The notes beneath the pieces were generated by a model. The model worked only from the letters and a program-made list of their open reading frames with translations. It had not been told where the DNA came from and searched no databases. Shown here piece by piece: positions 16,964 to 26,388 of a stretch of DNA of 37,849 nt. The position numbers and the translations under genes are program-made. Within the stretch, counting starts at the first letter, position 1, and every line of letters starts with the position of its first letter. The DNA lies in contig CAZOLZ010000016.1 of the NCBI GenBank assembly GCA_964580965.1, positions 1 to 37,849 on the forward strand. Reading direction: 5' to 3'. Source of the stretch: CAIUKX01 sp964580965 (GTDB lineage Bacteria > Bacteroidota > Bacteroidia > Flavobacteriales_D > Crocinitomicaceae).

Positions 16964-19789
16964 GTGAAATTTACTGATCAAATTGCTGCATACATTCAAG
17001 AAAATGAATTTGATTTAAATCATTTAATAATTGTCCTCCCTTCTGAACGAGCAAAAAAATATATTGCTAAATCTTTATTTGATGCTTATCAGAGACCGAT
17101 AATTGCACCTAAAATGATAACTATCGACCGTTGGGTAAAGGAACTTTGTCCAAAAACGGTTATTGATAAAACAAGAGCTTTGATTCAGTTGTTTCAAGTC
17201 CAATTAGAAAATGCTCAAACAATAGACGATCATTCTTTTGATGAGTTTATGAATTGGGGAAATTTATTGCTTTCTGACTTTGATGAGCTTGATCGATATT
17301 TATTGGATTCAAAGCAGTTGTTTAGAAATTTAGCAGATATCAAAGAAATTGAAAATTGGAGCTTTGCCAATGAAACCTTGACGGATAGCCAAAAGCGATT
17401 TATGGAATTTTGGGACCGTTTACCGGGTTATTATAACGAACTCAACAAACGTCTGGAAAAAGATAGTCTTTGCTACATGGGTCAAGCCTATCGTTTTATT
17501 GCAGAAAACATTGATGTAATATTCAAAAAAGATAAAGAAGCACAATTCATTTTTGCCGGGTTTAACGCTTTGTCTGCTGCAGAAATTTCAATTATGAAAC
17601 AATTACATCGCATGGGTCGTGGACATATTCTTATCAATGCGGATAAATTTTACTTGGAAACAGAAAGTCATGAAGCAGGTCGTTTTTTAAGACGCTTGAA
17701 AAATGAATTGGAAGTTTCGAAGTTTGATTATGTTCAAGATGGTTTATTAAACGATGAAAAAAACATTGAAATCATTGAATGTGTGCAAGTTGCAGGTCAA
17801 GCAAAAGTTGCTGCAACATTGTTAGATGAAATGACAGAGGATCAAATTAATCAAACAATGATTTTGTTAGCAGATGAAAGTTTGATGGTTCCTGTACTAA
17901 AAAACTTACCTAAAAAAGTCGGCAAAGCGAACATTACGTTAGGTTTACCGTTGAAAAATACTGCGGTACGAACGTGGGTTGATTTGGTTTTTAATATTCA
18001 AGAAAACCAACAACGTTTTCGATCTACAGCTTTGTATTTCAATGATATTCAGCGTTTATGGAATCATCCGTTTATCAACAACATCATCACAGAAGCAGAA
18101 CGGAAGCTGATGGTTGAATTAGAAAGTAACATTGTAAATCGAAATGCAATTTTCATTAAATCTTCAACAATTGAAATTAGTCCATTGTTGGATGAAATCG
18201 TTTCCTTATTAACCCTTTCTTGGAACAATGATTGGAAAGTGGCTATGCAAACTATACGAAAATTAAATAGTTTGATTTACAGTCACCTAGTTGAAGAAGC
18301 AGCGATAGAGAAAGCCGCTTTGGAAGGATTTGATCGTTCAATTATTGATTTGGAAAACATTGTAAATGACAATTTCCCTGTAATGAAGATTAAGAGTTTT
18401 AAGACTTTATTTACTCAACATTGGGGAAAAGTTGCGGTTGCTTATCACGGAAATCCGATGGATGGGTTACAAATTATGGGGCTATTGGAAACACGATTGT
18501 TAGATTTCGAAACAATAATTTGTTTAGGAATGAACGAAGGTGCAATGCCGCCGACCAATCCAATCCAAACTATGATTCCAATGGATTTACGTCAGTATTT
18601 CGGATTACCAACTCCACGAGATAAACAAGGTTTGTTTGCACATCATTTTTACAGATTGTTACATTCCTGTAAAACAATGCATATTACCTACACGAGTGCT
18701 CAAGAGAAAATTGGAAGCAACGAAAAAAGTAGATATTTAATGCAATTGGAATTAGAATTGAGTCGTTTGAATACGAATATTCATTTAAAGAAGAAGCTGT
18801 ATTCTATTCCAAATTATTCAACACATTCGCAAGAAGTTAGTATTCAAAAAACAGAACCAATTGTTCAACGGTTAGATGCAATTTTTGCACATTCAACTTC
18901 GGCTTCAATGTTGAAGAAATTTGCAACATGTCCCTTAGATTTTTATTATCAATATGTACTTGAATTTGGTGAGGAAAAAAAGGTAGAAGAGGAGGTTGAG
19001 AATAATACTTTTGGTACATTCATTCACAATGCATTAGAAAATTTATACCAACCTTTTGCGCGTTATGACGCTGAAGGGAAAAAACGGGAACCAGCTCCTC
19101 CTGCAATAACATCTTTTGATATTGATAAGATGTTGAAAGAATATACTTACGAAATTGACAAGCAGTTTTACGAACATTTTAATCAAGATAAAGAGGCTTA
19201 TTCAAAAGGGAAAAATCTATTGAGTTATCAAATGGCATTGGAACTGACGAAACGGTTCTTACAACAGGAAAAGAAATTTTTAATGAAACAAACAGAGCCT
19301 GTTTTCATTGAAGCTTTGGAACGTCAATTGATTTCAGAATTGGAAGTTGAAATTAATGGAGAAAAGAAAAAAGTAAGGTTGAAAGGTTTTGTAGATCGTA
19401 TTGATTCGATGGGTAGCAAGTTCCGAATCATTGATTATAAGTCCGGAAAAGTAGAGACTAAAGATACAACTGTTTCTAATGGAAAAAACTTGGATGAATT
19501 GGAAAATTTGACAAAAAAAGCATTGACATCAAAGCACGTGCTTCAATTGTTAATGTATGGATATTTATTCAAACAACATTACGGATTTATTCCAAATGAG
19601 TCGAGTATCATTTCATTCATTAATATCAATGTAGGAACGATTTCTTTGAATACAGGAAAACTATCTTTTGAAAAGGCTGTTGATTTGTTCCCAGAAGTGA
19701 TACAGCAAATTTTAACGGAGATTTATGATACAGATGTTCCGTTTATGCATCAACAAAATGGCCAATTTTCTTATTGTGCTTATTGTTGA
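16964..19789 (+). CDS. AddB/RexB-like PD-(D/E)XK nuclease family protein
   Basis: A 941-aa protein related to the AddB subunit of helicase-nucleases that process DNA double-strand ends. The start is GTG at 16964 (KFTDQIAAYIQ follows). The N-terminal helicase-like part has HLIIVLPSERAKKYIAK and no Walker A GxGKT, so it is probably ATPase-inactive, as is known for Bacteroidota members. The nuclease domain is clear: CPLDFYYQYVL (Cys656), TFGTFIHNALENLY (about 683) and GFVDRID...FRIIDYKSGK (about 806-826). AddB proteins hold an iron-sulfur cluster with one cysteine before and three after the nuclease core. Here the protein ends in SYCAYC, giving only two (Cys938, Cys941), so the last ligand appears missing. 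No AddA-like helicase lies in the window. Confidence 0.85.
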   Translation: MKFTDQIAAYIQENEFDLNHLIIVLPSERAKKYIAKSLFDAYQRPIIAPKMITIDRWVKELCPKTVIDKTRALIQLFQVQLENAQTIDDHSFDEFMNWGNLLLSDFDELDRYLLDSKQLFRNLADIKEIENWSFANETLTDSQKRFMEFWDRLPGYYNELNKRLEKDSLCYMGQAYRFIAENIDVIFKKDKEAQFIFAGFNALSAAEISIMKQLHRMGRGHILINADKFYLETESHEAGRFLRRLKNELEVSKFDYVQDGLLNDEKNIEIIECVQVAGQAKVAATLLDEMTEDQINQTMILLADESLMVPVLKNLPKKVGKANITLGLPLKNTAVRTWVDLVFNIQENQQRFRSTALYFNDIQRLWNHPFINNIITEAERKLMVELESNIVNRNAIFIKSSTIEISPLLDEIVSLLTLSWNNDWKVAMQTIRKLNSLIYSHLVEEAAIEKAALEGFDRSIIDLENIVNDNFPVMKIKSFKTLFTQHWGKVAVAYHGNPMDGLQIMGLLETRLLDFETIICLGMNEGAMPPTNPIQTMIPMDLRQYFGLPTPRDKQGLFAHHFYRLLHSCKTMHITYTSAQEKIGSNEKSRYLMQLELELSRLNTNIHLKKKLYSIPNYSTHSQEVSIQKTEPIVQRLDAIFAHSTSASMLKKFATCPLDFYYQYVLEFGEEKKVEEEVENNTFGTFIHNALENLYQPFARYDAEGKKREPAPPAITSFDIDKMLKEYTYEIDKQFYEHFNQDKEAYSKGKNLLSYQMALELTKRFLQQEKKFLMKQTEPVFIEALERQLISELEVEINGEKKKVRLKGFVDRIDSMGSKFRIIDYKSGKVETKDTTVSNGKNLDELENLTKKALTSKHVLQLLMYGYLFKQHYGFIPNESSIISFININVGTISLNTGKLSFEKAVDLFPEVIQQILTEIYDTDVPFMHQQNGQFSYCAYC

Positions 19790-19878
19790 TTTAGACTGTG
19801 ATTAGGCCTAGTGTTTAGTTCTGAAATAAATGAGCAATTTATGGAAGAGTAACTCTTAATTTGCCAAACGGTTACTAA

Positions 19879-20346
19879 TTATTCAAACTCTATAAGGACA
19901 GCTCCTTTATCAACAACGTCATCAGTGTTGACTAAGATTGCTTTTACTTTACCAACCCCTTCTGCTTTAAGAATATTTTCCATTTTCATAGCTTCAAGTG
20001 ACAGGATATCGTCACCAACAGACAATTCATCACCAATTTGAACAGCAATACTTACAATTCGACCAGGCATTGGAGCTTCTAACTCTTTTAATTGCTTTAC
20101 TTTTGGAACATCTAATCCTAAAGCAGCAATCAACTCATCTAATTCCCCTTTTTTCTTTATTTCGAATAAGCGATGATTGATTTTGATAATTAACTTCTGA
20201 TCTTCAGTTTTTTCTTCAACAATTTCACCAAAAAAATCTTTACCATTGAATGTTAATGTGAAAAAACGTTCATCATCCCATTTTAGAACTGATCCACCAC
20301 TACTTTTAGTTTCTTTGTTGTCAAAAATCCAAACGCGATTATCCAT
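19879..20346 (-). CDS. Biotin carboxyl carrier protein of an acyl-CoA carboxylase
   Basis: A 155-aa protein whose last 70 residues form a biotinyl domain: LEAPMPGRIVSIAVQIGDE, then LSLEAMKMENIL with the biotinylated lysine in the EAMKM motif (near residue 121). The N-terminal half (residues 1-80) is a beta-rich extension typical of the small subunit of acetyl/propionyl-CoA carboxylases rather than of AccB of fatty acid synthesis. The likely partner is the carboxyltransferase at 23105-24646, same strand but separated by an oppositely oriented peptidase gene; no biotin carboxylase subunit is in the window. It is preceded by a TATTTTTG promoter box. Substrate (propionyl, acetyl or methylcrotonyl) cannot be read from sequence. 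Confidence 0.85.
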   Translation of the reverse strand: MDNRVWIFDNKETKSSGGSVLKWDDERFFTLTFNGKDFFGEIVEEKTEDQKLIIKINHRLFEIKKKGELDELIAALGLDVPKVKQLKELEAPMPGRIVSIAVQIGDELSVGDDILSLEAMKMENILKAEGVGKVKAILVNTDDVVDKGAVLIEFE

Positions 20347-20368
20347 TTACTTTCAGTTTATGTTGTTA

Positions 20369-20376
20369 CAAAAATA
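20369..20376 (-). promoter_or_regulatory. Bacteroidota -7 box (TATTTTTG) for the biotin carrier gene
   Basis: Minus-strand TATTTTTG matches TAnnTTTG, 22 nt upstream of the ATG, in the divergent gap to the M1 peptidase gene. Confidence 0.45.
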
Positions 20377-20461
20377 GTAGAAAGAATTGCTTTCTAAAAA
20401 AATATGGGTAATATTCCAAAATTAATTGAGAGATTTGTATCAAACATAATATAGATTATAT

Positions 20462-23038
20462 ATGAGTTTCAAAAAATTTTCGCTCGTTTTTACGATTTCA
20501 ATAATTTTAGTTGGCTGTAAAACGCTTCAACCGACACAGCAAAACCCAACATTAGATTTAAAGACTGATTCAGATCAAAAAAATGAAAACATGAACGAAA
20601 AAGTTGTTCCTACAAAAAGAGCAACATATATACCAGCGAAAACGATTTTAACAGATTTAATTCATACCAAATTGGAACTTGAATTAGATTGGGGGAAATC
20701 TCAATTAAATGGGAAAGCGACAATAACAGCAAAACCACATTTTTATGCTTCAGATAGTCTATTTTTAGATGCTAAAGGAATGGATATTGTAGCAGTTGTT
20801 CAAAATGGAAAGCCATTGAATTACTCATACAATGATACGGTTCTTTCGATTCAACTGAATCAAAAATACACGGAAAAAGATACGTTTTCGGTAGTCATAG
20901 ATTATATTTCAAAACCAGAAGAACGTATCATTGGCGGAAGCGCAGCAATTAAATCGGACAAAGGACTGTATTTCATTAATCCAGAAAATGAAGAGGGAGG
21001 AAGAATGCCTCAAGTATGGACTCAAGGAGAAACTGAATCGAACTCTGTTTGGTTTCCAACAATTGACAGTCCAAATGCAAAATCATCACAAGAAATTTGG
21101 TTAACCGTTGATTCAAAATATACCACATTTTCAAATGGATTAATGATTAAAGAGATTTACAATGAAGATGGAACAAGAACAGATGTTTGGAAACAAGAAA
21201 AAAAACATGCTCCTTATTTATTTATGATTGCGGTAGGTGAGTTCAAAGTTGTAAAAGATAGTTATACACGTCCTGATGGAACATTAATGGAAGTAAATTA
21301 TTATGTAGAACCAGAATGGGAGCCATATGCTAAAGCAATTTTTGGAGAAACACCTGCTATGATAGCTTATTTTTCAAAACTGCTAGGTGTTGAATATCAA
21401 TGGGATAAATACCATCAAATTGTTGTAAGAGAGTATGTTTCTGGAGCAATGGAAAATACAGGAGCGGTTGTTTTTGGAGATTATGTTTATAAAAATCACA
21501 AAGCACTTTTAGACGGGAACGATCAAGCAACAATTGCTCATGAGTTATTTCACCACTGGTTTGGAGATCTAGTCACTTGTGAATCATGGTCTAATCTGAC
21601 ATTGAACGAATCATTTGCGAATTACTCTCAATATTTATGGGACGAACATCGCTATGGAATGGATGAAGCAGATTATCAAGCAGAAATTGAAGAAAAAGGG
21701 TATTATCAATCAGCTAAAACAGCGGGTTATCATAATTTAGTGCGTTTTGATTATGAGCATAGAGATGATATGTTTGACGCGCACTCTTATAACAAAGGGG
21801 GTCGAATCTTACATATGTTACGTTCCTATATAGGTGATGAAGCATTTTTTAAAGGTATTCAGTTGTATCTGAAAGAAAACTCGTTTCAATCAGCTGAATT
21901 TCATCAATTACGTATTGCTTTTGAGAAAGTATGTGGAGAAGATTTAAATTGGTTTTTTAATCAATGGTATTTGGATAAAGCACATCCAATTTTGGACATC
22001 AAACAAAAGGTAGAATCTGTTTCTTCAGTTGTTTCGATTACATTAGCTCAGGCTCAGAATTTAGAGTTAGCCCCTATTTATAAGTTACCAATTCATATTG
22101 CGATTTATGACTCCAAAGGAAAGCATGTTTACCCCATAATATTGGATGAATTAACGCAAACATTTGATTTTTCATTTGAAGGAGAATTGAAGTGTGTAGT
22201 TGTAGATGATCAAGAAATGTTATTGGGTTACAAACGTGAACAAAAACCAGTAGATCAGTATGTTTACCAATATTACAATGCTCAAAAATATAAAACAAGA
22301 AGAGCAGGTTTACTGAATGGAGTGGCATCTGATGAGAAAGATCAATTGATTATGTCAGCATTAAATGATTCATTTTGGGATATTCGCTTGAAAGCAATTG
22401 ATTTGGTAGATAAGATGAGTGAAGAGGCTCAAAAACAAGCTTTTGATAAAGTTAAATTAATGTTGCATAAAGATACTAAAACACAAGTAAGAGATGCTTG
22501 TTTGAAATTTTTAGCGAACCATATATATGGAGAAGATGCTTTGATGTTGGTTAAAAATGTGTTAAATAGAGACTCGTCTTATTTAGTGCTCTCAACAGCA
22601 TTAAATATTTTAGCAACCGTTCAACCAGATGAAGCTTTAATGGTAGCAAGTGGATTTGAAAAAGAAGCCTCATCGAGTTTACAATCGGCAGTCGCTCAGG
22701 TTTACGCACAATATGCAGATTCAAGTATTGCAGAGTTTTTTACGACATCTTTAAGAAGTAAATGGCTAAATAGTTACGATGAGGTGAATGTATTTAGTGC
22801 AATGTCGATTTATTTAGCTCGACAAGATGTTTCAACGATTGAAAAGTTATATCCATTATATCCATACATCAAAAAGAATGGGGGTTATTATTCTCAAATG
22901 TTTTTTGATAAGAATGTTACTTATTTACAAGAAGTGTTAAATGAGAAAATGCTTGAGTTAAAAGCAAATAAAGCTATTGTAAAAAGTGAGAAGTTAGAAC
23001 GTATATTAAACGAATTAAATAGGCTGTTACAAAACTAA
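20462..23038 (+). CDS. M1 family zinc aminopeptidase, lipoprotein
   Basis: An 858-aa lipoprotein (MSFKKFSLVFTISIILVGC, lipobox LVGC, Cys20), probably anchored in the outer membrane or periplasm. It removes N-terminal residues from peptides. After a Lys/Gln-rich linker comes the N-terminal beta domain, then the exopeptidase motif SGAMENTGAVV (GAMEN near 327-331). The zinc site is HELFHHWFGDLVTCESW with His360, His364 and Glu383 (in LNESFANY). The C-terminal 250 residues are helical and repeat-like (HEAT/armadillo style: SFWDIRLKAIDLVDKMS, TQVRDACLKFLANH). It is divergently transcribed from the biotin carrier gene and ends at a strong shared terminator. Confidence 0.93.
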   Translation: MSFKKFSLVFTISIILVGCKTLQPTQQNPTLDLKTDSDQKNENMNEKVVPTKRATYIPAKTILTDLIHTKLELELDWGKSQLNGKATITAKPHFYASDSLFLDAKGMDIVAVVQNGKPLNYSYNDTVLSIQLNQKYTEKDTFSVVIDYISKPEERIIGGSAAIKSDKGLYFINPENEEGGRMPQVWTQGETESNSVWFPTIDSPNAKSSQEIWLTVDSKYTTFSNGLMIKEIYNEDGTRTDVWKQEKKHAPYLFMIAVGEFKVVKDSYTRPDGTLMEVNYYVEPEWEPYAKAIFGETPAMIAYFSKLLGVEYQWDKYHQIVVREYVSGAMENTGAVVFGDYVYKNHKALLDGNDQATIAHELFHHWFGDLVTCESWSNLTLNESFANYSQYLWDEHRYGMDEADYQAEIEEKGYYQSAKTAGYHNLVRFDYEHRDDMFDAHSYNKGGRILHMLRSYIGDEAFFKGIQLYLKENSFQSAEFHQLRIAFEKVCGEDLNWFFNQWYLDKAHPILDIKQKVESVSSVVSITLAQAQNLELAPIYKLPIHIAIYDSKGKHVYPIILDELTQTFDFSFEGELKCVVVDDQEMLLGYKREQKPVDQYVYQYYNAQKYKTRRAGLLNGVASDEKDQLIMSALNDSFWDIRLKAIDLVDKMSEEAQKQAFDKVKLMLHKDTKTQVRDACLKFLANHIYGEDALMLVKNVLNRDSSYLVLSTALNILATVQPDEALMVASGFEKEASSSLQSAVAQVYAQYADSSIAEFFTTSLRSKWLNSYDEVNVFSAMSIYLARQDVSTIEKLYPLYPYIKKNGGYYSQMFFDKNVTYLQEVLNEKMLELKANKAIVKSEKLERILNELNRLLQN

Positions 23039-23078
23039 TTGCTAGTTAAGTTGACGCATTAAATTATCAAAAAAGAAA

Positions 23079-23103
23079 GGCGCTCATTTGGAGCGCCTTT
23101 TTT
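23079..23103. terminator. Bidirectional Rho-independent terminator
   Basis: GGCGCTC (23079-23085), loop ATTTG, GAGCGCC (23091-23097), followed by TTTTTT and preceded by AAAAAAGAAA. It lies between the converging M1 peptidase and carboxyltransferase genes and can serve both. Confidence 0.9.
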
Positions 23104-23104
23104 G

Positions 23105-24646
23105 TTATAATGGAATATTTCCGTGTTTCTTCATTGGCAATTCTTCTGCCTTATTTTCAAGCATTTTAAATGCGCTGATTAATTTGGATCTTGTTTCTTC
23201 TGGAAGAATCACATCATCCACAAATCCTCTTTCTGCTGCTCTATATGGATTCGCAAATTTATCTGCGTATTCAGCTTCTTTTTCCAACCATTTAGCTTCT
23301 GGATTTTCATCAGATGCAATTTCTCTTTTAAAGATAATCTCAGCTGCTCCTTTAGCACCCATTACAGCAATTTCAGCTGTTGGCCATGCAAATACCATAT
23401 CAGCACCAATGTTTTTAGAGTTCATTACGTCGTATGCACCACCGTAAGCTTTTCTTGTAATAACTGTTATTCTTGGAACAGTCGCTTCAGAGAATGCATA
23501 TAATAATTTTGCTCCGTGCGAAATGATTCCTTTCCATTCTTGGTCTGTTCCTGGTAAAAATCCAGGTACATCTTCTAAAACCAATAAAGGAATATTGAAA
23601 GAATCACAGAAACGAACAAAACGAGCAGATTTTCTGGAAGCATCAATATCTAACACTCCAGCTAGTGCAGCTGGTTGATTAGCAACAACACCAATACTTT
23701 TTCCACCTAAACGAGCGAAACCAACAACGATATTTTTAGCATAATCTGCTTGAACTTCTCTAAAACTATTATCATCAATGATACAATCAATTACTTTACG
23801 CATATCATAAGGTAAAGTTGAATTTTCAGGTAAAATTGATTGAATTGTATTTAATTTCGATTGATTAAAATTGTAAATGCTTGTTTCTGGAGGTAATTGT
23901 TTTGTATTTTGAGGCATATATGTTAATACATCTCTTACTTTTTTCAAACATTCTACATCGTTAGATGCTGTAAAATGGTTGACTCCTGATTTTTCAGCAT
24001 GTGTTTTTGCACCACCTAATGCTTCTGAAGTTACTTCCTCATGTGTTACTGTTTTTACAACATTTGGTCCTGTTACAAACATGTATGATGTATCTTCAAC
24101 CATAAAAATGAAGTCTGTTAATGCAGGCGAATATACTGCCCCTCCAGCACAAGGCCCCATAATCACACTGATTTGTGGTACTACACCAGAAGCTCTTGTA
24201 TTTCTGTAAAAGATATCAGCATATCCAGCTAAAGATACTACCCCTTCTTGGATTCTTGCACCACCTGAATCATTTAATCCGATAACTGGAGCACCATTTT
24301 TAATGGCTAAATCCATGATACGGCAAATTTTTTGGGCATGTGTTTCAGAAAGTGAGCCACCTAAAACAGTAAAGTCTTGAGAAAAAACATAAACCAAACG
24401 ACCGTGAATTGTTCCGTATCCAGTAACAACACCATCACCAGGAAATTTTTGTTTTTCTAATCCAAAATAAGTTGAACGATGCTCTACATATCTTCCGATT
24501 TCATTAAATGAACCTTCATCTAACAATAAAGTGATACGCTCTCTCGCATTTAATTTACCTTGTTTATGTTGCTTTTCAATACGTTCAATTCCACCGCCTA
24601 ATTTGGAATTTTCTCTTTTCTCTAAAAGTTCTTGTGTTTTACTCAT
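23105..24646 (-). CDS. Acyl-CoA carboxylase beta (carboxyltransferase) subunit
   Basis: A 513-aa carboxyltransferase that moves CO2 from carboxybiotin to an acyl-CoA (propionyl-CoA carboxylase beta type). Crotonase-like fold hallmarks are visible: GKLNARERITLLLDEGSF (about 30-47), GDGVVTGYGTIHGRLVYVFSQDFTVLGGS (about 74-102), GARIQEGV (about 129-136), GPCAGGAVYSP (about 164-174) and, in the C-terminal half, DVPGFLPGTDQEW, ITRKAYGGAYDVM and FAWPTAEIAVMGAKGA. Length is normal for the family. It probably assembles with the biotin carrier encoded at 19879-20346 and a biotin carboxylase encoded elsewhere. In this phylum the enzyme usually serves propionate and odd-chain or branched amino acid metabolism. 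A TATCTTTG box lies about 40 nt upstream. Confidence 0.95.
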   Translation of the reverse strand: MSKTQELLEKRENSKLGGGIERIEKQHKQGKLNARERITLLLDEGSFNEIGRYVEHRSTYFGLEKQKFPGDGVVTGYGTIHGRLVYVFSQDFTVLGGSLSETHAQKICRIMDLAIKNGAPVIGLNDSGGARIQEGVVSLAGYADIFYRNTRASGVVPQISVIMGPCAGGAVYSPALTDFIFMVEDTSYMFVTGPNVVKTVTHEEVTSEALGGAKTHAEKSGVNHFTASNDVECLKKVRDVLTYMPQNTKQLPPETSIYNFNQSKLNTIQSILPENSTLPYDMRKVIDCIIDDNSFREVQADYAKNIVVGFARLGGKSIGVVANQPAALAGVLDIDASRKSARFVRFCDSFNIPLLVLEDVPGFLPGTDQEWKGIISHGAKLLYAFSEATVPRITVITRKAYGGAYDVMNSKNIGADMVFAWPTAEIAVMGAKGAAEIIFKREIASDENPEAKWLEKEAEYADKFANPYRAAERGFVDDVILPEETRSKLISAFKMLENKAEELPMKKHGNIPL

Positions 24647-24685
24647 AGACTTATTTAATGTTTCATGGTATTAACCAACTTCAAA

Positions 24686-24693
24686 CAAAGATA
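24686..24693 (-). promoter_or_regulatory. Bacteroidota -7 box (TATCTTTG) for the carboxyltransferase gene
   Basis: Exact TAnnTTTG match on the minus strand, about 40 nt before the start codon. Confidence 0.5.
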
Positions 24694-24793
24694 AACTTTT
24701 TTATTATACAGCAGGATAGAATGGATTTATAAAACAATTTACAACTTGTTTTAAGGAAAAAGGGCTGTTTTAACTATTTTCGGTCGATAGAAA

Positions 24794-24825
24794 TTTGAAA
24801 ATTTAAAGGAATAATACCATCTTTG
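24794..24825 (+). promoter_or_regulatory. Promoter-like pair TTTG-N20-CATCTTTG for the Rieske gene
   Basis: TTTG at 24794-24797 and CATCTTTG at 24818-24825 resemble the Bacteroidota -33/-7 pair, with one mismatch in the -7 box. It ends 20 nt before the start codon. Confidence 0.4.
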
Positions 24826-24845
24826 AATCGAAAATTAATGGAGTA

Positions 24846-25928
24846 ATGAAATTAGAACTAGACGAAAATATTGCAAAATCTGCAACGCTTCCAGGGAGCA
24901 TATATTTTTCACCTGAATTATTTAGATCATCGATTGATAAAATTTTTTCTAAATCATGGCATTTTGTAACAGATGAAGAAAAGCTAAAAACAGAAAGTAG
25001 TGTTTTTCCTTTTTTCTTAGGACAAGGGTTTTTAGATGAACCTTTAGTTTTTACTAAAAATAAACAAGGTGAATTGAATTGCATGAGTAATGTTTGTACC
25101 CACAGAGGAAATATTTTAGTTTCATCTCCACAGAAAATGCGTGAAATAGTTTGTTGTTATCATGGTAAACGTTTTGGTTTAGATGGTTGTTTTAAATCAA
25201 TGCCAGGATTCCAACAAGCAGAAAATTTTCCATCGGAAAAAGATAATTTAAAAAAGGTTGGATTTTCTAAAATAGGTAAATTATTATTTGCTAGTTTATT
25301 TCCTAACGAAACGTTTGAAGAAGCTTTTGGTAAGATAGAAGAACGAATTAACTTTCTTCCATTAGATCAAATGAAAGAATATGAGGAATATTCGCGTACA
25401 TATTTAGTAAAAGCAAACTGGATGTTGTATTGTGAAAATTACTTGGAAGGATTCCATATTCCATTTGTTCATCCAGGATTAAGTTCATCAATTGATTTTG
25501 GAAGTTACGATTATGAGATTAATCGTTTTTTCAATCTTCAATTAGGAATCGTAAAAGAAAGCGAAGAAGCATTTGATTTTCCTGATCATCATCCTGATGC
25601 TGGGAGAAAAGTTGGAGCTTATTATTATTGGTTATTTCCAAACACAATGTTGAACGTATACCCTTGGGGAATATCTGTTAACATTGTTCGACCAATAGAC
25701 GAAGGGACAACAAAAGTTGATTTTAAAACATACATTTGGGATATTACAAAATACGATAAAGGGGCTGGATCTGATTTAGATAAAGTTGAAAGAGAGGATG
25801 AAGAGATTGTAGAACGTGTTCAAATCGGAGTAAAATCTAGATTATACGATAAAGGACGTTTCAGTCCATCAATGGAAAAAGGGGTTCATCATTTTCAATC
25901 ATTAATCGCAGAATTTTTATCGAAATAA
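24846..25928 (+). CDS. Rieske-type ring-hydroxylating oxygenase alpha subunit
   Basis: A 360-aa cytosolic oxygenase component. The Rieske [2Fe-2S] ligands are Cys84 and His86 (VCTHRGN) and Cys103 and His106 (CCYHGKRFGLDG). The catalytic mononuclear iron site appears as NYLEGFHIPFVHPG with His204 and His209 separated by four residues; a third acidic ligand is expected in the Asp/Glu-rich stretch DLDKVEREDEEIVERV near residue 315. Homologs hydroxylate aromatic compounds or oxidise choline- and carnitine-like amines; the substrate cannot be told. No reductase, ferredoxin or beta-subunit gene is adjacent, so electrons must come from a partner encoded elsewhere. Single gene with its own promoter-like sequence. 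Confidence 0.88.
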   Translation: MKLELDENIAKSATLPGSIYFSPELFRSSIDKIFSKSWHFVTDEEKLKTESSVFPFFLGQGFLDEPLVFTKNKQGELNCMSNVCTHRGNILVSSPQKMREIVCCYHGKRFGLDGCFKSMPGFQQAENFPSEKDNLKKVGFSKIGKLLFASLFPNETFEEAFGKIEERINFLPLDQMKEYEEYSRTYLVKANWMLYCENYLEGFHIPFVHPGLSSSIDFGSYDYEINRFFNLQLGIVKESEEAFDFPDHHPDAGRKVGAYYYWLFPNTMLNVYPWGISVNIVRPIDEGTTKVDFKTYIWDITKYDKGAGSDLDKVEREDEEIVERVQIGVKSRLYDKGRFSPSMEKGVHHFQSLIAEFLSK

Positions 25929-25944
25929 AATCATTCCATTTTCC

Positions 25945-25952
25945 TACTTTTG
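25945..25952 (+). promoter_or_regulatory. Bacteroidota -7 box (TACTTTTG)
   Basis: Exact TAnnTTTG match, 10 nt upstream of the ATG at 25963, which implies an almost leaderless transcript. Confidence 0.45.
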
Positions 25953-25962
25953 TCCTAATTAA

Positions 25963-26388
25963 ATGATAAAGGACGGTAGTTATAATTGGAAAGGAACTTT
26001 TTCGTACAACGAAGAGGAATACGGCCATCAAGATGAGGTAGCCTTTGAATTATTTGTTCAAGTTAAATCCAGTATAATTTCAGGTGTTTGTTATGATGAA
26101 GAATTTAGAGATTATCATAAGAAAGATTTACCTGTTGTAAAAGGAAGGTTTGAAGATCAAACGATTTATTTTACAATTAGCTATCCTGTTGGATTTTCAA
26201 TAGATGACGAAAAGAATTTATTGTACGAACCAACAGGAAAAGGCCACGATGTGCATTATGCAGGGGTTTTTGATGACCTAAGTAAACGCTGTTTTGGTAT
26301 TTGGGAAATTTTACCAAGTGAAGAAGAAGTTGACGGCCAAATGGTTTATCAAGATTATTCTACAGGAGAATGGGAAATGTTAATTTAA
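25963..26388 (+). CDS. Conserved small soluble protein, unknown function
   Basis: A 141-aa acidic protein starting MIKDGSYNWKGTFSYNEEEYG. It has no signal peptide or membrane helix. Alternating polar/hydrophobic strands ending in short turns (VAFELFVQVKSSIISGVCYD, DQTIYFTISYPVG, HYAGVFDDLSKRCFGIWEI) suggest a small beta-barrel or lipocalin-like shape, but this is only an impression. It follows the Rieske gene by 34 nt with its own promoter box. The stop codon overlaps the stop of the opposite-strand saccharopine dehydrogenase-like gene by 3 nt in a TTAA. Confidence 0.6.
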   Translation: MIKDGSYNWKGTFSYNEEEYGHQDEVAFELFVQVKSSIISGVCYDEEFRDYHKKDLPVVKGRFEDQTIYFTISYPVGFSIDDEKNLLYEPTGKGHDVHYAGVFDDLSKRCFGIWEILPSEEEVDGQMVYQDYSTGEWEMLI

